A stretch of DNA of 64,000 nt from the NCBI GenBank assembly GCA_910575475.1, contig CAJTGD010000024.1, positions 32,044 to 96,043 on the forward strand, read 5' to 3'. The notes beneath the pieces were generated by a model. It was given only the letters and a program-made list of their open reading frames with translations, was not told the DNA's origin and searched no databases. Both the position numbers and the translations under genes were made by a program. This document shows positions 25,677 through 35,224 of this stretch, one piece after another (positions within the stretch are counted from its first letter, which is position 1; every line of letters begins with the position of its first letter). The stretch is from Lachnospiraceae bacterium (lineage in GTDB: Bacteria; Bacillota; Clostridia; Lachnospirales; Lachnospiraceae).

Positions 25677-26972
25677 TTACAGCAGATTTTCAAAGGTATC
25701 GTAAAACGTAGGGAAGGACACATCTACACAATGGCTGTCCAGGATTTTGGTATGCCCCTCGGCAGCCAGAGCCGCAATACTGAATGCCATGGCGATCCGG
25801 TGGTCCAGAAGTGTGTGGATGGTCGCCCCGTGCAGGGAATTGCCGCCGCGGATCACCATGCCGTCGGCGGTGGGGATGGCATCACAGCCCATGGCTTTCA
25901 GGTTGTCGGTGACAGTTTCGATGCGGTCGGATTCTTTGACCTTCAGCTCTGCCGCATCCCGGATAAAGGTGGTTCCCTCTGCCAGCGCTGCCATGACCGC
26001 AATGACCGGGATCTCATCGATTAGGGCGGGAATGATCTCTCCCTTGATCGTAATCCCGTGGAGATGGCTTGTGCGCACCAGGATATCGGCAACCGGTTCG
26101 CCGCCTTCCTTTCGCTGATTCAGAAGCGTGATGTCGCCCCCCATATCCTCGCAGACCGTCAGGATTCCGGCGCGGGTGGGATTGATACCGACATTTTTGA
26201 TCAGGATCTCGGAATCCGGGACCAGCAGTCCGGCGGCAATAAAATAGGCTGCCGAAGAGATATCTCCGGGCACGGTGATCTTCTGTCCGTACAGCTCTTC
26301 ACAGGGCCGGATCACGGCGGTAGCTTTCGGGGTGCCGTCCAGAGCGTGGACCGAGCGCAGATCGGCGCCGAATTCCCGCAGCATCAGCTCCGTATGGTTC
26401 CGGGACAGGCTGGGTTCGGTCACGGAAGTCTCTCCGTCCGCATAAAGCCCGGCAAGCAGGATGCAGGATTTGACCTGGGCGGAGGCCACCGGAGAATCGT
26501 AGCGGATCCCGTGAAGCCGGGCCGGAGTAATGTACAGCGGCGCGCAGTCATTTCTCAGGATGCTGGAAATGTTTGCTCCCATCTGCCGCAAAGGCTCGAT
26601 GATCCGCTTCATGGGACGGGAATTTAAGGATTCATCCCCGGACAGCTTGGAGTCAAAGGGCTGCCCGGCCAGGATCCCGGAGATCAGCCTTGTGGTGGTG
26701 CCGCTGTTTCCCACATCCAGAAGATTGTCCGGCGCGGTTAAGCCGTGAAGCCCTTTTCCGTGTATCAGGACGGAATCCCCTTTTTTCTCAATCTCAATTC
26801 CCAGTCTGCGGAAGCAGTCCATGGTGGACAGGCAGTCCGCCCCCTGGAGCACATTGTGTACCTCGGTGGTGCCCTTGGCGATGGAGCCGAACATGATGCT
26901 GCGGTGGGAGATGGATTTGTCCCCAGGTACGGTGACCTCTCCTTTTAAACCAGTGATGTTTGTTAATTCCAT
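25677..26972 (-). CDS. aroA: 3-phosphoshikimate 1-carboxyvinyltransferase (EPSP synthase)
   Basis: 431 residues, normal length. It transfers enolpyruvyl from PEP to shikimate-3-phosphate in the chorismate pathway and is the glyphosate target. Motifs: VPGDKSISHRSIMFGSIA, the segment DVGNSGTTTRLISG (class distinctions not resolved by eye), LSGDESLNSRPMKRI, and AAELKVKESDRIETV near the C-terminus. It lies 27 bases after tyrA on the same strand, forming a tyrA-aroA aromatic amino acid unit. Confidence 0.96.
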   Translation of the reverse strand: MELTNITGLKGEVTVPGDKSISHRSIMFGSIAKGTTEVHNVLQGADCLSTMDCFRRLGIEIEKKGDSVLIHGKGLHGLTAPDNLLDVGNSGTTTRLISGILAGQPFDSKLSGDESLNSRPMKRIIEPLRQMGANISSILRNDCAPLYITPARLHGIRYDSPVASAQVKSCILLAGLYADGETSVTEPSLSRNHTELMLREFGADLRSVHALDGTPKATAVIRPCEELYGQKITVPGDISSAAYFIAAGLLVPDSEILIKNVGINPTRAGILTVCEDMGGDITLLNQRKEGGEPVADILVRTSHLHGITIKGEIIPALIDEIPVIAVMAALAEGTTFIRDAAELKVKESDRIETVTDNLKAMGCDAIPTADGMVIRGGNSLHGATIHTLLDHRIAMAFSIAALAAEGHTKILDSHCVDVSFPTFYDTFENLL

Positions 26973-26999
26973 AATGTATCGATCCTTTCCTGTTGGTCT

Positions 27000-28097
27000 C
27001 TATACTTCATACACGATATACCGGTGCTTTTTCAGCAATTCCGTAGCCTTGGCCGAGGCGTTTTCATCGTAAAATTCAATCCGCAGCACCCCTTCTTCAA
27101 ATTCCCGGTTATGGATGATGCCGATATTCTTGATGTTGACCATATTGCTGGCCAGGATGGTGGCGATGGTGGCAATCCCTCCGGCCTCATCGATGATGTC
27201 GCAGTATACGGCAAACTGCTTCTTGATGGGCCCGGAAGAGCCTTCGGGCATGGAATTGCGGTAATCCCGGGAAGACTCAAAGATGGAATAGAGGGTCTGT
27301 TCCGATCCCTGATCCACCGCCTGCTTTGCGTCTGTCAGAGTTTGGATGAATTCCCCCAATATTTGGGAAATATTTTCCCTGTTTTTGAGGCAGACCTGCT
27401 GCCACATGACAGGAGAAGAGGAGGCAATGCGGGTAATATCCTTGAAGCCGCCTGCTGCCAGCATCTTCATCAGTTCTTCCCGGGTATCATGCTCCTTAAC
27501 AAAATTGACCAGGCTTGCCGCCAGGATATGGGGCAGATGGCTGATGGCGCCGGTCACATAATCGTGCTGCCGATAGTCCAGAATGATGGGCAGCGCTTTC
27601 AGAGATTCCACGAAGGCGCGGTAAGACTGCACCTGCGCTTCGGAAACCTTTGCGGACGGCGTCAGGATATAGTAGGCATTTTCGATCAGATGCGGCTTTG
27701 CATTGACAAATCCGTTTTTTTCCGATCCGGCCATGGGATGTCCGCCGATGAAATGCTCTTCCAGCCCCAGGGAAATGACCTTCTCATGGATGGAGGTCTT
27801 GACGCTTCCTACATCCGTCAGGATGCAGTCCGGGCTGAGAACATTTTTGACCTGGCTCAAGTAAGCCGTGTTGCAGGAAACCGGGGCGCACAGGAAGATA
27901 TAGCTGCAGTCCCGGAAGTTGTCGTCAATGGAAGAGCAGGAGGTGTGGATGATCCCCTCCTGTACGGCCAGGGCCAGGGTTTCTTTATTTTTATCAAATG
28001 CAAGGATCTCACAGTCGGGATGATACTGGCGGATCGCCTTGGCGATGGAGCCGCCGATCAGGCCCAGGCCGATGAAACCTGTTTTCTTTACGGGCAT
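27000..28097 (-). CDS. tyrA: Prephenate dehydrogenase with C-terminal ACT domain
   Basis: 365 residues from the ATG at 28097 (MPVKKTGFIGLGLIGGSIAK), which has an AGAGAGGA SD. The frame is open further upstream, but that stretch has an unlikely composition and no SD. The N-terminal Rossmann motif is GLGLIGGS, and the catalytic region contains FIGGHPMAGSEKNG and SHLPHILAASL. An ACT domain (about 295-365, from VYCDIIDEAGGIATIATIL) suggests feedback control by tyrosine. It converts prephenate to 4-hydroxyphenylpyruvate. aroA follows. Confidence 0.94.
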   Translation of the reverse strand: MPVKKTGFIGLGLIGGSIAKAIRQYHPDCEILAFDKNKETLALAVQEGIIHTSCSSIDDNFRDCSYIFLCAPVSCNTAYLSQVKNVLSPDCILTDVGSVKTSIHEKVISLGLEEHFIGGHPMAGSEKNGFVNAKPHLIENAYYILTPSAKVSEAQVQSYRAFVESLKALPIILDYRQHDYVTGAISHLPHILAASLVNFVKEHDTREELMKMLAAGGFKDITRIASSSPVMWQQVCLKNRENISQILGEFIQTLTDAKQAVDQGSEQTLYSIFESSRDYRNSMPEGSSGPIKKQFAVYCDIIDEAGGIATIATILASNMVNIKNIGIIHNREFEEGVLRIEFYDENASAKATELLKKHRYIVYEV

Positions 28098-28227
28098 GGT
28101 GGGTATCCTCTCTTTATCAAATTTAGGTTGTAATGAAAAAACCAAAAATATTTTAGCATTTTGGGAGCGGAAAATAAAGGGAAAATAAAAAAAGATGTAG
28201 AAATTCTGTGAAAAATTCATAAAAGAG

Positions 28228-28256
28228 TTGTAATAAGGGCAGAAGTTTAGTACAAT
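28228..28256 (+). promoter_or_regulatory. Promoter of the EF-G-like gene
   Basis: TTGTAA (28228-28233), a 17-base spacer and TACAAT (28251-28256). The remaining leader to 28386 holds no recognisable structure beyond an AAGGAGG SD. Confidence 0.6.
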
Positions 28257-28386
28257 ATTTACAGAGTGTGTACGGCTGCGGTAGGAAAGAGAGAAAATGG
28301 ATTTGTGCAGTATACGGAATGTACGGATGATATGGAGAGGATTTCCGAGCAGATGCGCATAAATATAGAAACAAGGAGGCAGCAGC

Positions 28387-30465
28387 ATGAAGGTTTACAG
28401 AACGGATGAGATCAGAAACGTAGTATTGCTTGGACATGGGGGCAGCGGGAAGACGAGCCTGGTGGAGGCAATGTTATATGTATCCGGAGCTACAAAGCGT
28501 ATGGGCAAGGTTTCCGAGTCCAATACGGCAAGTGATTTTGATAAGGAAGAGCAGAAGAGAGGATTTTCCATCAGTACAAGTATTGTACCGATCGAGTGGG
28601 AAAAGGCCAAGATCAATATATTGGACACCCCGGGATACTTCGATTTTGTCGGGGAGGTAGAAGAGGCGGTTTCTGCGGCGGACGCGGCAGTGATCGTGGT
28701 ATCCGGCAAGGCCGGGGTACAGGTAGGTACGGAGAAGGCATGGGAGCTTTGTGAGAAGTACCATCTGCCCCGTATGATCTACGTGACAGAGATGGATGTG
28801 GATGATGCCAGCTTCCGTCAGGTTGTGGAAGATCTGACCGCAAGATACGGCAAGAAGATCGCGCCTCATTTCCAGCCGATCCGTGAGAACGAGAAGCTGG
28901 TCGGATATATCAATATCATCAAGAACGCGGGAAGAAGATATACGGGTATCGGACAGAGAGAAGAGTGCGAGATCCCGGATTACTGCCAGGAGAACCTGGA
29001 GACCCTGCGGGATGCCCTGATGGAAGCAGTGGCAGAGACCAGCGAAGAGTTTATGGACCGCTATTTCAACGGCGAGGAATTTTCCGTAGAGGAGATCCGC
29101 GCGGCAATGCGTACCGAAGTGATGGGCGGAGACATCGTACCGGTGGCTATGGGTTCCAATATCGAGGCGCAGGGCACGGCGAACCTGCTGTCCGATATCG
29201 TGCGTTTCTTCCCCAGCCCGGACAAGAGAAGCTGTGCGGGGATCAACCGGACGACCAACGATATCTTTGAAGGCAATTATGACTTCTCCAAGGCGAAGAC
29301 CGCTTATGTCTTCAAGACCATGGTAGATCCGTTTATCGGAAAATATTCCTTTGTAAAGGTATGCTCCGGCGTGCTTAAAGGTGACGACGTGCTGTACAAC
29401 GCGGGCAGCGAGGCAGAGGAAAAGCCGGGCAAGCTCTATATCATGAGCGGCAACAAGCCCACAGAGGTGAGCGAATTATTCGCGGGCGACATCGGCGCCA
29501 TCGCGAAGCTGGCGAATACGAAGACAGGCGATACCCTTTCCACCAAGAATACACAGGTGCTGTATTCCAAGACAGAGTATTCCGTACCTTATACATATAT
29601 GAGATACCGTGTCAAGAACAAAGGCGAGGAGGATAAGGTATCCCAGTCGCTGGCGCGTATGATGGCGGAGGACGTGACCCTGAAGGCTGTCATTGACAGC
29701 GAGAACCGCCAGTCCCTGCTCTACGGCATGGGCGACCAGCATCTGGAGATCGCGGTCAGCAAGCTTCTGTCCAGATACAAAGCAGAGATCATCCTGGAGA
29801 CGCCGAAGGTGGCCTTCCGCGAGACGATCCGCAAGAACTCCGACGTGGATACCAAGTATAAGAAGCAGTCCGGTGGACACGGACAGTACGGCCATGTCAA
29901 GATGAAGTTCGAACCCTCCGGAGATCTGGAGACTCCGTATGTATTTGAAGAGATCGTAGTCGGCGGCGCGGTGCCGAAGAACTACTTCCCGGCAGTGGAA
30001 AAGGGACTCCAGGATTCCGTGGTGAAGGGACCTCTGGCCGGATATCCGGTCGTCGGCGTGAAAGCCATCCTTTACGATGGATCCTACCATCCGGTAGATT
30101 CCTCAGAAATGGCATTCAAGACCGCAACCTGCCAGGCCTTCAAAAAAGGCTTCATGGAGGCATCCCCGGTTCTCTTAGAGCCGATCGCGTCCTTGAAGGT
30201 GACGGTTCCGGACAGCTACACCGGCGACGTGATGGGAGATCTGAACAAGCGCCGCGGCCGTGTACTGGGCATGAACCCGATCGCAGGCGGCAAGCAGGTG
30301 ATCGAGGCCGACATCCCCATGACAGGATTGTTCGGATACTGCACGATCCTGCGTTCCATGACCGGCGGAAGAGGAACCTATGAGTATGCATTTGCAAGAT
30401 ACGAGCAGGCTCCGTCCGACGTACAGGAAAAGGAGATTGCCGCGCGCGCAGCAGCGGAAGCATAA
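28387..30465 (+). CDS. Elongation factor G-like GTPase (EF-G2 subfamily) with altered GTPase motifs
   Basis: 692 residues with the five-domain EF-G layout. G1 is GHGGSGKT (16-23). G2 is KRGFSI where EF-G has RGITI. G3 is DTPGYFDF (80-87), with Tyr84 in place of the catalytic His. G4 is TEMD (134-137) in place of NKxD. Domain IV (about 480-600), with GGHGQYGHVKMKFEP and MEASPVLLEPI, and domain V are present. A paralogue, not the housekeeping factor; codon use is strongly biased, suggesting high expression. Such EF-G2 proteins are known in Firmicutes but their role is unclear. Changed G3/G4 suggest slow or altered hydrolysis, which is inference. Confidence 0.9.
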   Translation: MKVYRTDEIRNVVLLGHGGSGKTSLVEAMLYVSGATKRMGKVSESNTASDFDKEEQKRGFSISTSIVPIEWEKAKINILDTPGYFDFVGEVEEAVSAADAAVIVVSGKAGVQVGTEKAWELCEKYHLPRMIYVTEMDVDDASFRQVVEDLTARYGKKIAPHFQPIRENEKLVGYINIIKNAGRRYTGIGQREECEIPDYCQENLETLRDALMEAVAETSEEFMDRYFNGEEFSVEEIRAAMRTEVMGGDIVPVAMGSNIEAQGTANLLSDIVRFFPSPDKRSCAGINRTTNDIFEGNYDFSKAKTAYVFKTMVDPFIGKYSFVKVCSGVLKGDDVLYNAGSEAEEKPGKLYIMSGNKPTEVSELFAGDIGAIAKLANTKTGDTLSTKNTQVLYSKTEYSVPYTYMRYRVKNKGEEDKVSQSLARMMAEDVTLKAVIDSENRQSLLYGMGDQHLEIAVSKLLSRYKAEIILETPKVAFRETIRKNSDVDTKYKKQSGGHGQYGHVKMKFEPSGDLETPYVFEEIVVGGAVPKNYFPAVEKGLQDSVVKGPLAGYPVVGVKAILYDGSYHPVDSSEMAFKTATCQAFKKGFMEASPVLLEPIASLKVTVPDSYTGDVMGDLNKRRGRVLGMNPIAGGKQVIEADIPMTGLFGYCTILRSMTGGRGTYEYAFARYEQAPSDVQEKEIAARAAAEA

Positions 30466-30483
30466 AAAATAAAAAAAGCGATA

Positions 30484-30560
30484 CAGAAAGCCTGCCACTG
30501 GCAGCCTTTCTGCATACGATGGTATACAGAACAGCAGGCATAAGACTTGTCTGCTGTTTT
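30484..30560 (+). terminator. Tandem hairpins after the EF-G-like gene
   Basis: A near-perfect stem CAGAAAG-CTGCC / GGCAG-CTTTCTG (30484-30513) is followed by ACAGCAG / CTGCTGTTTTCC (about 30531-30560), which has a short U-tract. Confidence 0.6.
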
Positions 30561-30651
30561 CCTGTCCTCATTTTTTTGAAAAAAATGGAATTCTGTGAAT
30601 AAGAATACCAGTGTGAAATTTTTTTGAATCCATATAATAATGACAAAGCTG

Positions 30652-30686
30652 AAAAACGGATACCAAAATCTGCGGTATTCGTTTTT
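30652..30686 (+). terminator. Terminator-like hairpin upstream of spoIVB
   Basis: AAAAACGGATACC pairs with GGTATTCGTTTTT, one G-U pair apart from perfect, and ends in five Ts. It seals the 323-base gap between the EF-G-like gene and spoIVB, or attenuates spoIVB. Confidence 0.6.
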
Positions 30687-30788
30687 GTATGTCTTTCGAA
30701 TCTGTAGGTACAGCTCTTTATTTTTCGGCTTTGGGTATAAATGGAAGATACACGTGAGAAAATGAGAACAGGAAGGATGTAAGGCGGC

Positions 30789-31853
30789 ATGAAGAACAAA
30801 GGAATCAAAAGTATGATCCTGGCGGCAGTCTTCTTTTCCGGGCTGCTGGCTTCAGGGTGTCTGGGATGGGCGGCGGCAGGCTATGTTCCTCAGGAAGAGG
30901 TCAGCACCGTTGAGATCGGGGAGGATACGGTCCTGGTAGGCGGGATGCCCGTGGGGATCTATATGGAAACAGACGGAGTTCTCGTCCTGGATACACAGAC
31001 CATTGAGGGCGTGGACGGGCTGGAGCACGATCCGGCGGGCAATCTGGTAAAATCCGGCGACTATATCGTCGGGATCAACCAGGAAGAGGTCAGCGGAAAG
31101 GACGACCTGATCCAGGTTCTGAAAAATCTGACCGACAAGGACGTGGTGCTGACTCTGCGCAGGGAGGATGAGACGGTGGACGTGCGCCTGGAGGCAGTGG
31201 AAAATGCTCCCAATGATTATAAGCTTGGGATCTGGGTTCGGGACAATGTACAGGGACTGGGGACCATTACCTTTCTGAACCAGAACAGCAGGTTCGGCGC
31301 CCTGGGGCATGGGATCCATGACGCGGATACCAATGTGCTGATGGAGATCGAGGACGGAAGCCTCTATAAGACCAGCATCCGTTCGATATTAAAAGGTGAA
31401 TACGGGATTCCGGGTAGCATGGAAGGCCTGATCGTATATAATTCGTTTAACCGGCTTGGAACCATCGACAAAAATACGGAGGCCGGAATCTACGGGGCAG
31501 TGGAGAAGATCGACGACCTGTTCCAGGAGCAGATCCCGGTTCAGGTAGCCGCGAAGGAGGAAATCCATACAGGGGAGGCGGTGATCCGCTGTTATCTGGA
31601 GGATGAGATCCGGGAATATGCGGTCATGATCAACGGTGTGGATCCGGAACCGAAGGAGATCAACAAGGGGATCGTATTTCAGGTGACAGATCAGGAACTT
31701 CTCGACAAAACAGGAGGGATCATTCAGGGAATGAGCGGTTCGCCGATCCTCCAGGACGGAAAGCTTGTCGGCGCGGTGACCCATGTATTTGTCAATGATC
31801 CGACAAAAGGATACGGAATCTTTGCGGAAACAATGGTGCGCGAAGCGCAGTAA
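30789..31853 (+). CDS. spoIVB: SpoIVB-type serine peptidase
   Basis: 354 residues. An N-terminal membrane anchor (about 7-27), a PDZ domain (about 70-150, with VKSGDYIVGINQEEV) and an S55 peptidase domain. The catalytic Ser lies in GIIQGMSGSPILQDGKLVGA, followed by THVFVNDPTKGYGIF; the His is probably in FGALGHGIHDAD. In the mother-cell/forespore dialogue SpoIVB, secreted from the forespore, activates SpoIVFB processing of pro-sigma-K. Its position directly before spo0A is the conserved clostridial and bacillar order, and it supports a spore-forming host. Confidence 0.95.
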   Translation: MKNKGIKSMILAAVFFSGLLASGCLGWAAAGYVPQEEVSTVEIGEDTVLVGGMPVGIYMETDGVLVLDTQTIEGVDGLEHDPAGNLVKSGDYIVGINQEEVSGKDDLIQVLKNLTDKDVVLTLRREDETVDVRLEAVENAPNDYKLGIWVRDNVQGLGTITFLNQNSRFGALGHGIHDADTNVLMEIEDGSLYKTSIRSILKGEYGIPGSMEGLIVYNSFNRLGTIDKNTEAGIYGAVEKIDDLFQEQIPVQVAAKEEIHTGEAVIRCYLEDEIREYAVMINGVDPEPKEINKGIVFQVTDQELLDKTGGIIQGMSGSPILQDGKLVGAVTHVFVNDPTKGYGIFAETMVREAQ

Positions 31854-31984
31854 CACGCGGATTTCCCGGCCCTTGGGAACAGAATCTGCTAAGAGAAGAA
31901 TCAGATGCTTTGGAGGATGAACCGGAAACGGCCCGGATACAGTATCGACAGTTTCCGGCAGAAAGCGTGTAAAAATGAGAAATC

Positions 31985-32003
31985 TTCGACATTACATGTC
32001 GAA
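31985..32003. promoter_or_regulatory. Inverted pair of 0A boxes upstream of spo0A
   Basis: TTCGACA (31985-31991) and TGTCGAA (31997-32003) are both perfect 0A-box cores in inverted orientation. They are centred about 30 bases upstream of the -35 element. This points to autoregulation by Spo0A. Confidence 0.75.
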
Positions 32004-32022
32004 TCATCACGGCAAAATATCC

Positions 32023-32051
32023 TTGATTCTGTAATCTTGTGTAGATATAAT
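32023..32051 (+). promoter_or_regulatory. spo0A promoter
   Basis: TTGATT (32023-32028), a 17-base spacer and TATAAT (32046-32051), downstream of the 0A-box pair and 53 bases before the spo0A ATG. Confidence 0.65.
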
Positions 32052-32104
32052 AAAACTTGATAGTGGTAATTCTGCAGTACAGAGACCTGTCTGGAGGAAA
32101 AGGT

Positions 32105-32893
32105 ATGGAACAATTGACCGTAGCTATCGCTGATGACAATGAGAAAATGCTGAACATGCTCGATGAGATCATCAGTCTCGACAAAGAGCTGAGCGTAGTA
32201 GGAAAAGCGAAGAATGGCGAGGAAATGTGTCAGATCATCAAAGAAAAACAGCCGGACGTTGTCCTTCTGGATCTGATCATGCCGAAAATGGATGGTCTTA
32301 CCGTCATGGAACATATCAATCATGACAAATCCATGTCGAAGCCGCCATATTTCATAGTTGTTACAGCAGTCGGACAGGAAAGAATTACAGAAGATGCTTT
32401 TGATAAAGGTGCAAATTACTATGTTATGAAACCGTTCAATAACGAGATCTTATTGAACAGGATTAAGACCGTAAGAAAGGTATTTCGAGGCCACGAAAGG
32501 AGAGCAGAAGAAGTAATAGAAAATACGCAGATTCGAGAAGATGACCTGGAAAATAGAGTTACAGATATGCTTCACGAAATTGGAATACCAGCCCATATCA
32601 AAGGATATCATTATCTGAGGGATGCTATCATCATGGCCGTAGAAGATATGGATGTCCTCAATGCGATTACCAAGGTGCTGTACCCAACTGTAGCGAAAAA
32701 GTACCAGACTACTTCCAGCCGGGTCGAGCGAGCCATACGGCATGCGATCGAAGTGGCGTGGAGCCGGGGGAAGCTGGATACATTGGATGAACTGTTTGGG
32801 TATACTGTGAGTAACGGAAAAGGAAAACCGACGAATTCTGAATTCATTGCTTTGATCGCCGACACAATTCAGCTGGAGTACAAGCATAGATAA
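32105..32893 (+). CDS. spo0A: Sporulation master regulator Spo0A
   Basis: 262 residues from the ATG at 32105, with a GGAGGAAAAGG SD. The receiver domain (about 1-125) has acidic ADDNEK, the phosphoacceptor Asp in [13 protein letters not shown] and the Lys in VMKPFNN. The C-terminal DNA-binding domain (about 150-262) has [16 protein letters not shown] and the recognition helix in [18 protein letters not shown], both diagnostic of Spo0A. In clostridia it is phosphorylated directly by orphan kinases and switches on sporulation. Confidence 0.98.
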   Translation: MEQLTVAIADDNEKMLNMLDEIISLDKELSVVGKAKNGEEMCQIIKEKQPDVVLLDLIMPKMDGLTVMEHINHDKSMSKPPYFIVVTAVGQERITEDAFDKGANYYVMKPFNNEILLNRIKTVRKVFRGHERRAEEVIENTQIREDDLENRVTDMLHEIGIPAHIKGYHYLRDAIIMAVEDMDVLNAITKVLYPTVAKKYQTTSSRVERAIRHAIEVAWSRGKLDTLDELFGYTVSNGKGKPTNSEFIALIADTIQLEYKHR

Positions 32894-33079
32894 AAAAGAT
32901 AAAAAATCAATTCAAAAAAACACGATTTCACCGTTCAAGACAAAATTCCCAAAAGAAAAACAAAATTTAGCCAATATTCCTGCAAGATAAATCTTTTCAA
33001 TGTACGAAAAATGAGTTATAATAACAATAATCATACTATTTTGAGGAGATACTAAGAAAGGGTCAGAGGTTTGTTAGCT

Positions 33080-34528
33080 ATGAAAAACATTTTATTTGCA
33101 GCTTCAGAATGTGTACCATTTATTAAGACAGGAGGACTTGCAGATGTAGCAGGATCCTTGCCAAAGTATTTTGACAAGGAAAGATACGACGTGCGCGTTG
33201 TACTGCCGAAGTACAACTGTATGTACCAGAAGTGGAAGGACATGCTGGAATATGTAGATCACTTTTACATGAATCTGGCAGGACAGGACCGCTATGTAGG
33301 AATTTTGAAGTGCCAGTATGAGGGCGTACAGTTCTATTTTATTGACAACGAGCATTATTTCAACGGATTTGCGCCCTATGAGGGAGATCCGAAATGGAAT
33401 ATCGAAAAATTTGCTTTCTTCTCCAAGGCAGTGCTGAGTATCCTTCCGGTGATCGGATTCCGGCCGGATCTGATCCACTGCCATGACTGGCAGACAGGGC
33501 TGATCCCGGTATATCTTGATAATTTCCGGTATGCGGGAGAATATTACCGCGGGATCAAGACCATCATGACGATACATAACCTGAAGTTCCAGGGCGTGTG
33601 GGATACGAAGACGGTACGCGGCATCACAGGACTTCCGGAATACTATTTTGTTCCGGATAAGATGGAAGCGTATAAGGATGCCAACCTGTTAAAGGGCGGT
33701 ATCGTTTATTCCGATAAGGTGACCACGGTCAGCCAGACCTATGCCGAGGAGATCAAGACGCCGTTCTACGGAGAAGCGCTGGACGGCCTGATGAACGCGC
33801 GGTCCAATGACCTCTGCGGGATTGTCAACGGACTGGACTATACGGACTGGAATCCGGAGACAGACAACCGGATCGCAAAGAACTTCAATATCGAGAACTT
33901 CCGTAAGCTGAAGCAGATGAATAAGCTGGCCCTTCAGGAGGAGCTTGGGCTGGATAAGGATGCCCATGTGATGATGATCGGTATCGTATCCCGCCTGACA
34001 GACCAGAAGGGATTTGACCTGATCGATTATGTGATGGACGAGCTCTGCCAGGATGCGGTGCAGATCGTGGTACTGGGAACAGGAGATCCGAAGTATGAGA
34101 ACATGTTCCGTCATTTCGCATGGAAGTACTCCGGAAAGGTTTCCGCGAACATTTACTATTCCGATGAGCTGTCCCATAAGATCTATGCTTCCGTTGATAC
34201 CTTCCTGATGCCGTCTCTGTTCGAGCCATGCGGGCTGAGCCAGCTGATGAGCCTCAGATACGGTACCCTGCCCATCGTGCGGGAGACCGGCGGCCTCAAG
34301 GATACGGTAGAGGCATACAATGAGTATGAGAAGACGGGAACCGGATTCAGCTTTACCAATTACAATGCACACGAGATGCTCAATACGATCCGGTATGCAG
34401 AGCAGATTTACTACGACAAGAAGAGGGACTGGAATAAGATGATAGAGCGGGCTATGGCACAGGACTTCTCATGGAACAATTCCACGAGACAGTATGAGGC
34501 CCTCTACAGAGATTTACTGGGAGAATAA
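33080..34528 (+). CDS. glgA: Glycogen synthase (ADP-glucose type)
   Basis: 482 residues from the ATG at 33080 (SD AGAGG); the earlier TTG at 33071 abuts the SD. A GT5 glycosyltransferase: the N-terminal ADP-glucose motif is FIKTGGLADVAGSLPKYF, and the C-terminal GT-B region has GIVSRLTDQKGFDLI and SLFEPCGLSQLMSLRYG. It extends alpha-1,4-glucan chains from ADP-glucose. No other glg gene is adjacent. The 186-base gap after spo0A is A-rich and has a TATAAT-like stretch. Confidence 0.96.
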   Translation: MKNILFAASECVPFIKTGGLADVAGSLPKYFDKERYDVRVVLPKYNCMYQKWKDMLEYVDHFYMNLAGQDRYVGILKCQYEGVQFYFIDNEHYFNGFAPYEGDPKWNIEKFAFFSKAVLSILPVIGFRPDLIHCHDWQTGLIPVYLDNFRYAGEYYRGIKTIMTIHNLKFQGVWDTKTVRGITGLPEYYFVPDKMEAYKDANLLKGGIVYSDKVTTVSQTYAEEIKTPFYGEALDGLMNARSNDLCGIVNGLDYTDWNPETDNRIAKNFNIENFRKLKQMNKLALQEELGLDKDAHVMMIGIVSRLTDQKGFDLIDYVMDELCQDAVQIVVLGTGDPKYENMFRHFAWKYSGKVSANIYYSDELSHKIYASVDTFLMPSLFEPCGLSQLMSLRYGTLPIVRETGGLKDTVEAYNEYEKTGTGFSFTNYNAHEMLNTIRYAEQIYYDKKRDWNKMIERAMAQDFSWNNSTRQYEALYRDLLGE

Positions 34529-34573
34529 TTTCTAACTACGATACGAAAAAGACTGCCAGGGAGTGTGCGGAGC

Positions 34574-35224
34574 ATGGATCATTTGATGAGAGAGGCTGTC
34601 CGATACCTGGGATATGGAAAACATGCGGTAGATGATCAGACACTGGGACTGATCGCGGATTCCTTCGGGAGTCTGCGGACACTCAGCAGCAGAAAGTCGG
34701 TCTACCGCATCTTTGATTTAGAGCAGGAGGACGGGGAGACCGTCTGGTTCGGGAGCCTGACCGTAAAGAGCAAAAGCCTGGGGAAAAATCTCCGGGGCTG
34801 TGATAAGATTGTGTTGTTCGGGGCCACCCTGGGAATCGGGGTGGACCAGCTTTTGTCCCGGACATCCAAAACGGATATGGCAAAAACCGTCGTGCTGCAG
34901 GCATGTGCCGCGGCACTTTTGGAGGAGTACTGTGATGAATGCCAGGAACGGATCCGGCAGGAGATGGAGTCGGAGGGCCGGTATCTGCGGCCCCGTTTCA
35001 GCCCGGGATACGGGGATTTCCCCATAGAGTGCCAGAGGGACATGGTCCGGATGCTGGATTGCGCCAAAAGCATCGGGCTGACCCTGACGGAGAGCTGTAT
35101 GATGGCTCCGTCCAAATCGGTGACGGCTGTCATCGGGGCGGGCCGGGCTGCGGTCAGATGCCACAGACAGGGCTGTGAATCCTGTGAAAAACTAGACTGT
35201 ATTTATAGAAGGGATACCTTATGA
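34574..35224 (+). CDS. Stand-alone MetH activation-domain protein
   Basis: 216 residues from the ATG at 34574 (AGGGAG SD); a GTG at 34565 is the alternative. It resembles the C-terminal reactivation domain of cobalamin methionine synthase, with the S-adenosylmethionine-binding segment LRPRFSPGYGDFPIECQ and MAPSKSVTAVIG. It should support reductive methylation of oxidised cob(II)alamin on the MetH core. Its stop overlaps the MetH start (ATGA), so the two halves are translationally coupled. The Cys-rich tail CHRQGCESCEKLDC may bind metal. Confidence 0.87.
   Translation: MDHLMREAVRYLGYGKHAVDDQTLGLIADSFGSLRTLSSRKSVYRIFDLEQEDGETVWFGSLTVKSKSLGKNLRGCDKIVLFGATLGIGVDQLLSRTSKTDMAKTVVLQACAAALLEEYCDECQERIRQEMESEGRYLRPRFSPGYGDFPIECQRDMVRMLDCAKSIGLTLTESCMMAPSKSVTAVIGAGRAAVRCHRQGCESCEKLDCIYRRDTL

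Noticed and set aside
27024..28133. A 369-codon plus-strand frame opposite tyrA
   Set aside because: Antisense shadow of tyrA; no homology and no SD.
27000..28388. A 462-residue form of prephenate dehydrogenase
   Set aside because: The extra N-terminal stretch has no SD and an improbable composition; the ATG at 28097 has a good SD and starts at the Rossmann motif.
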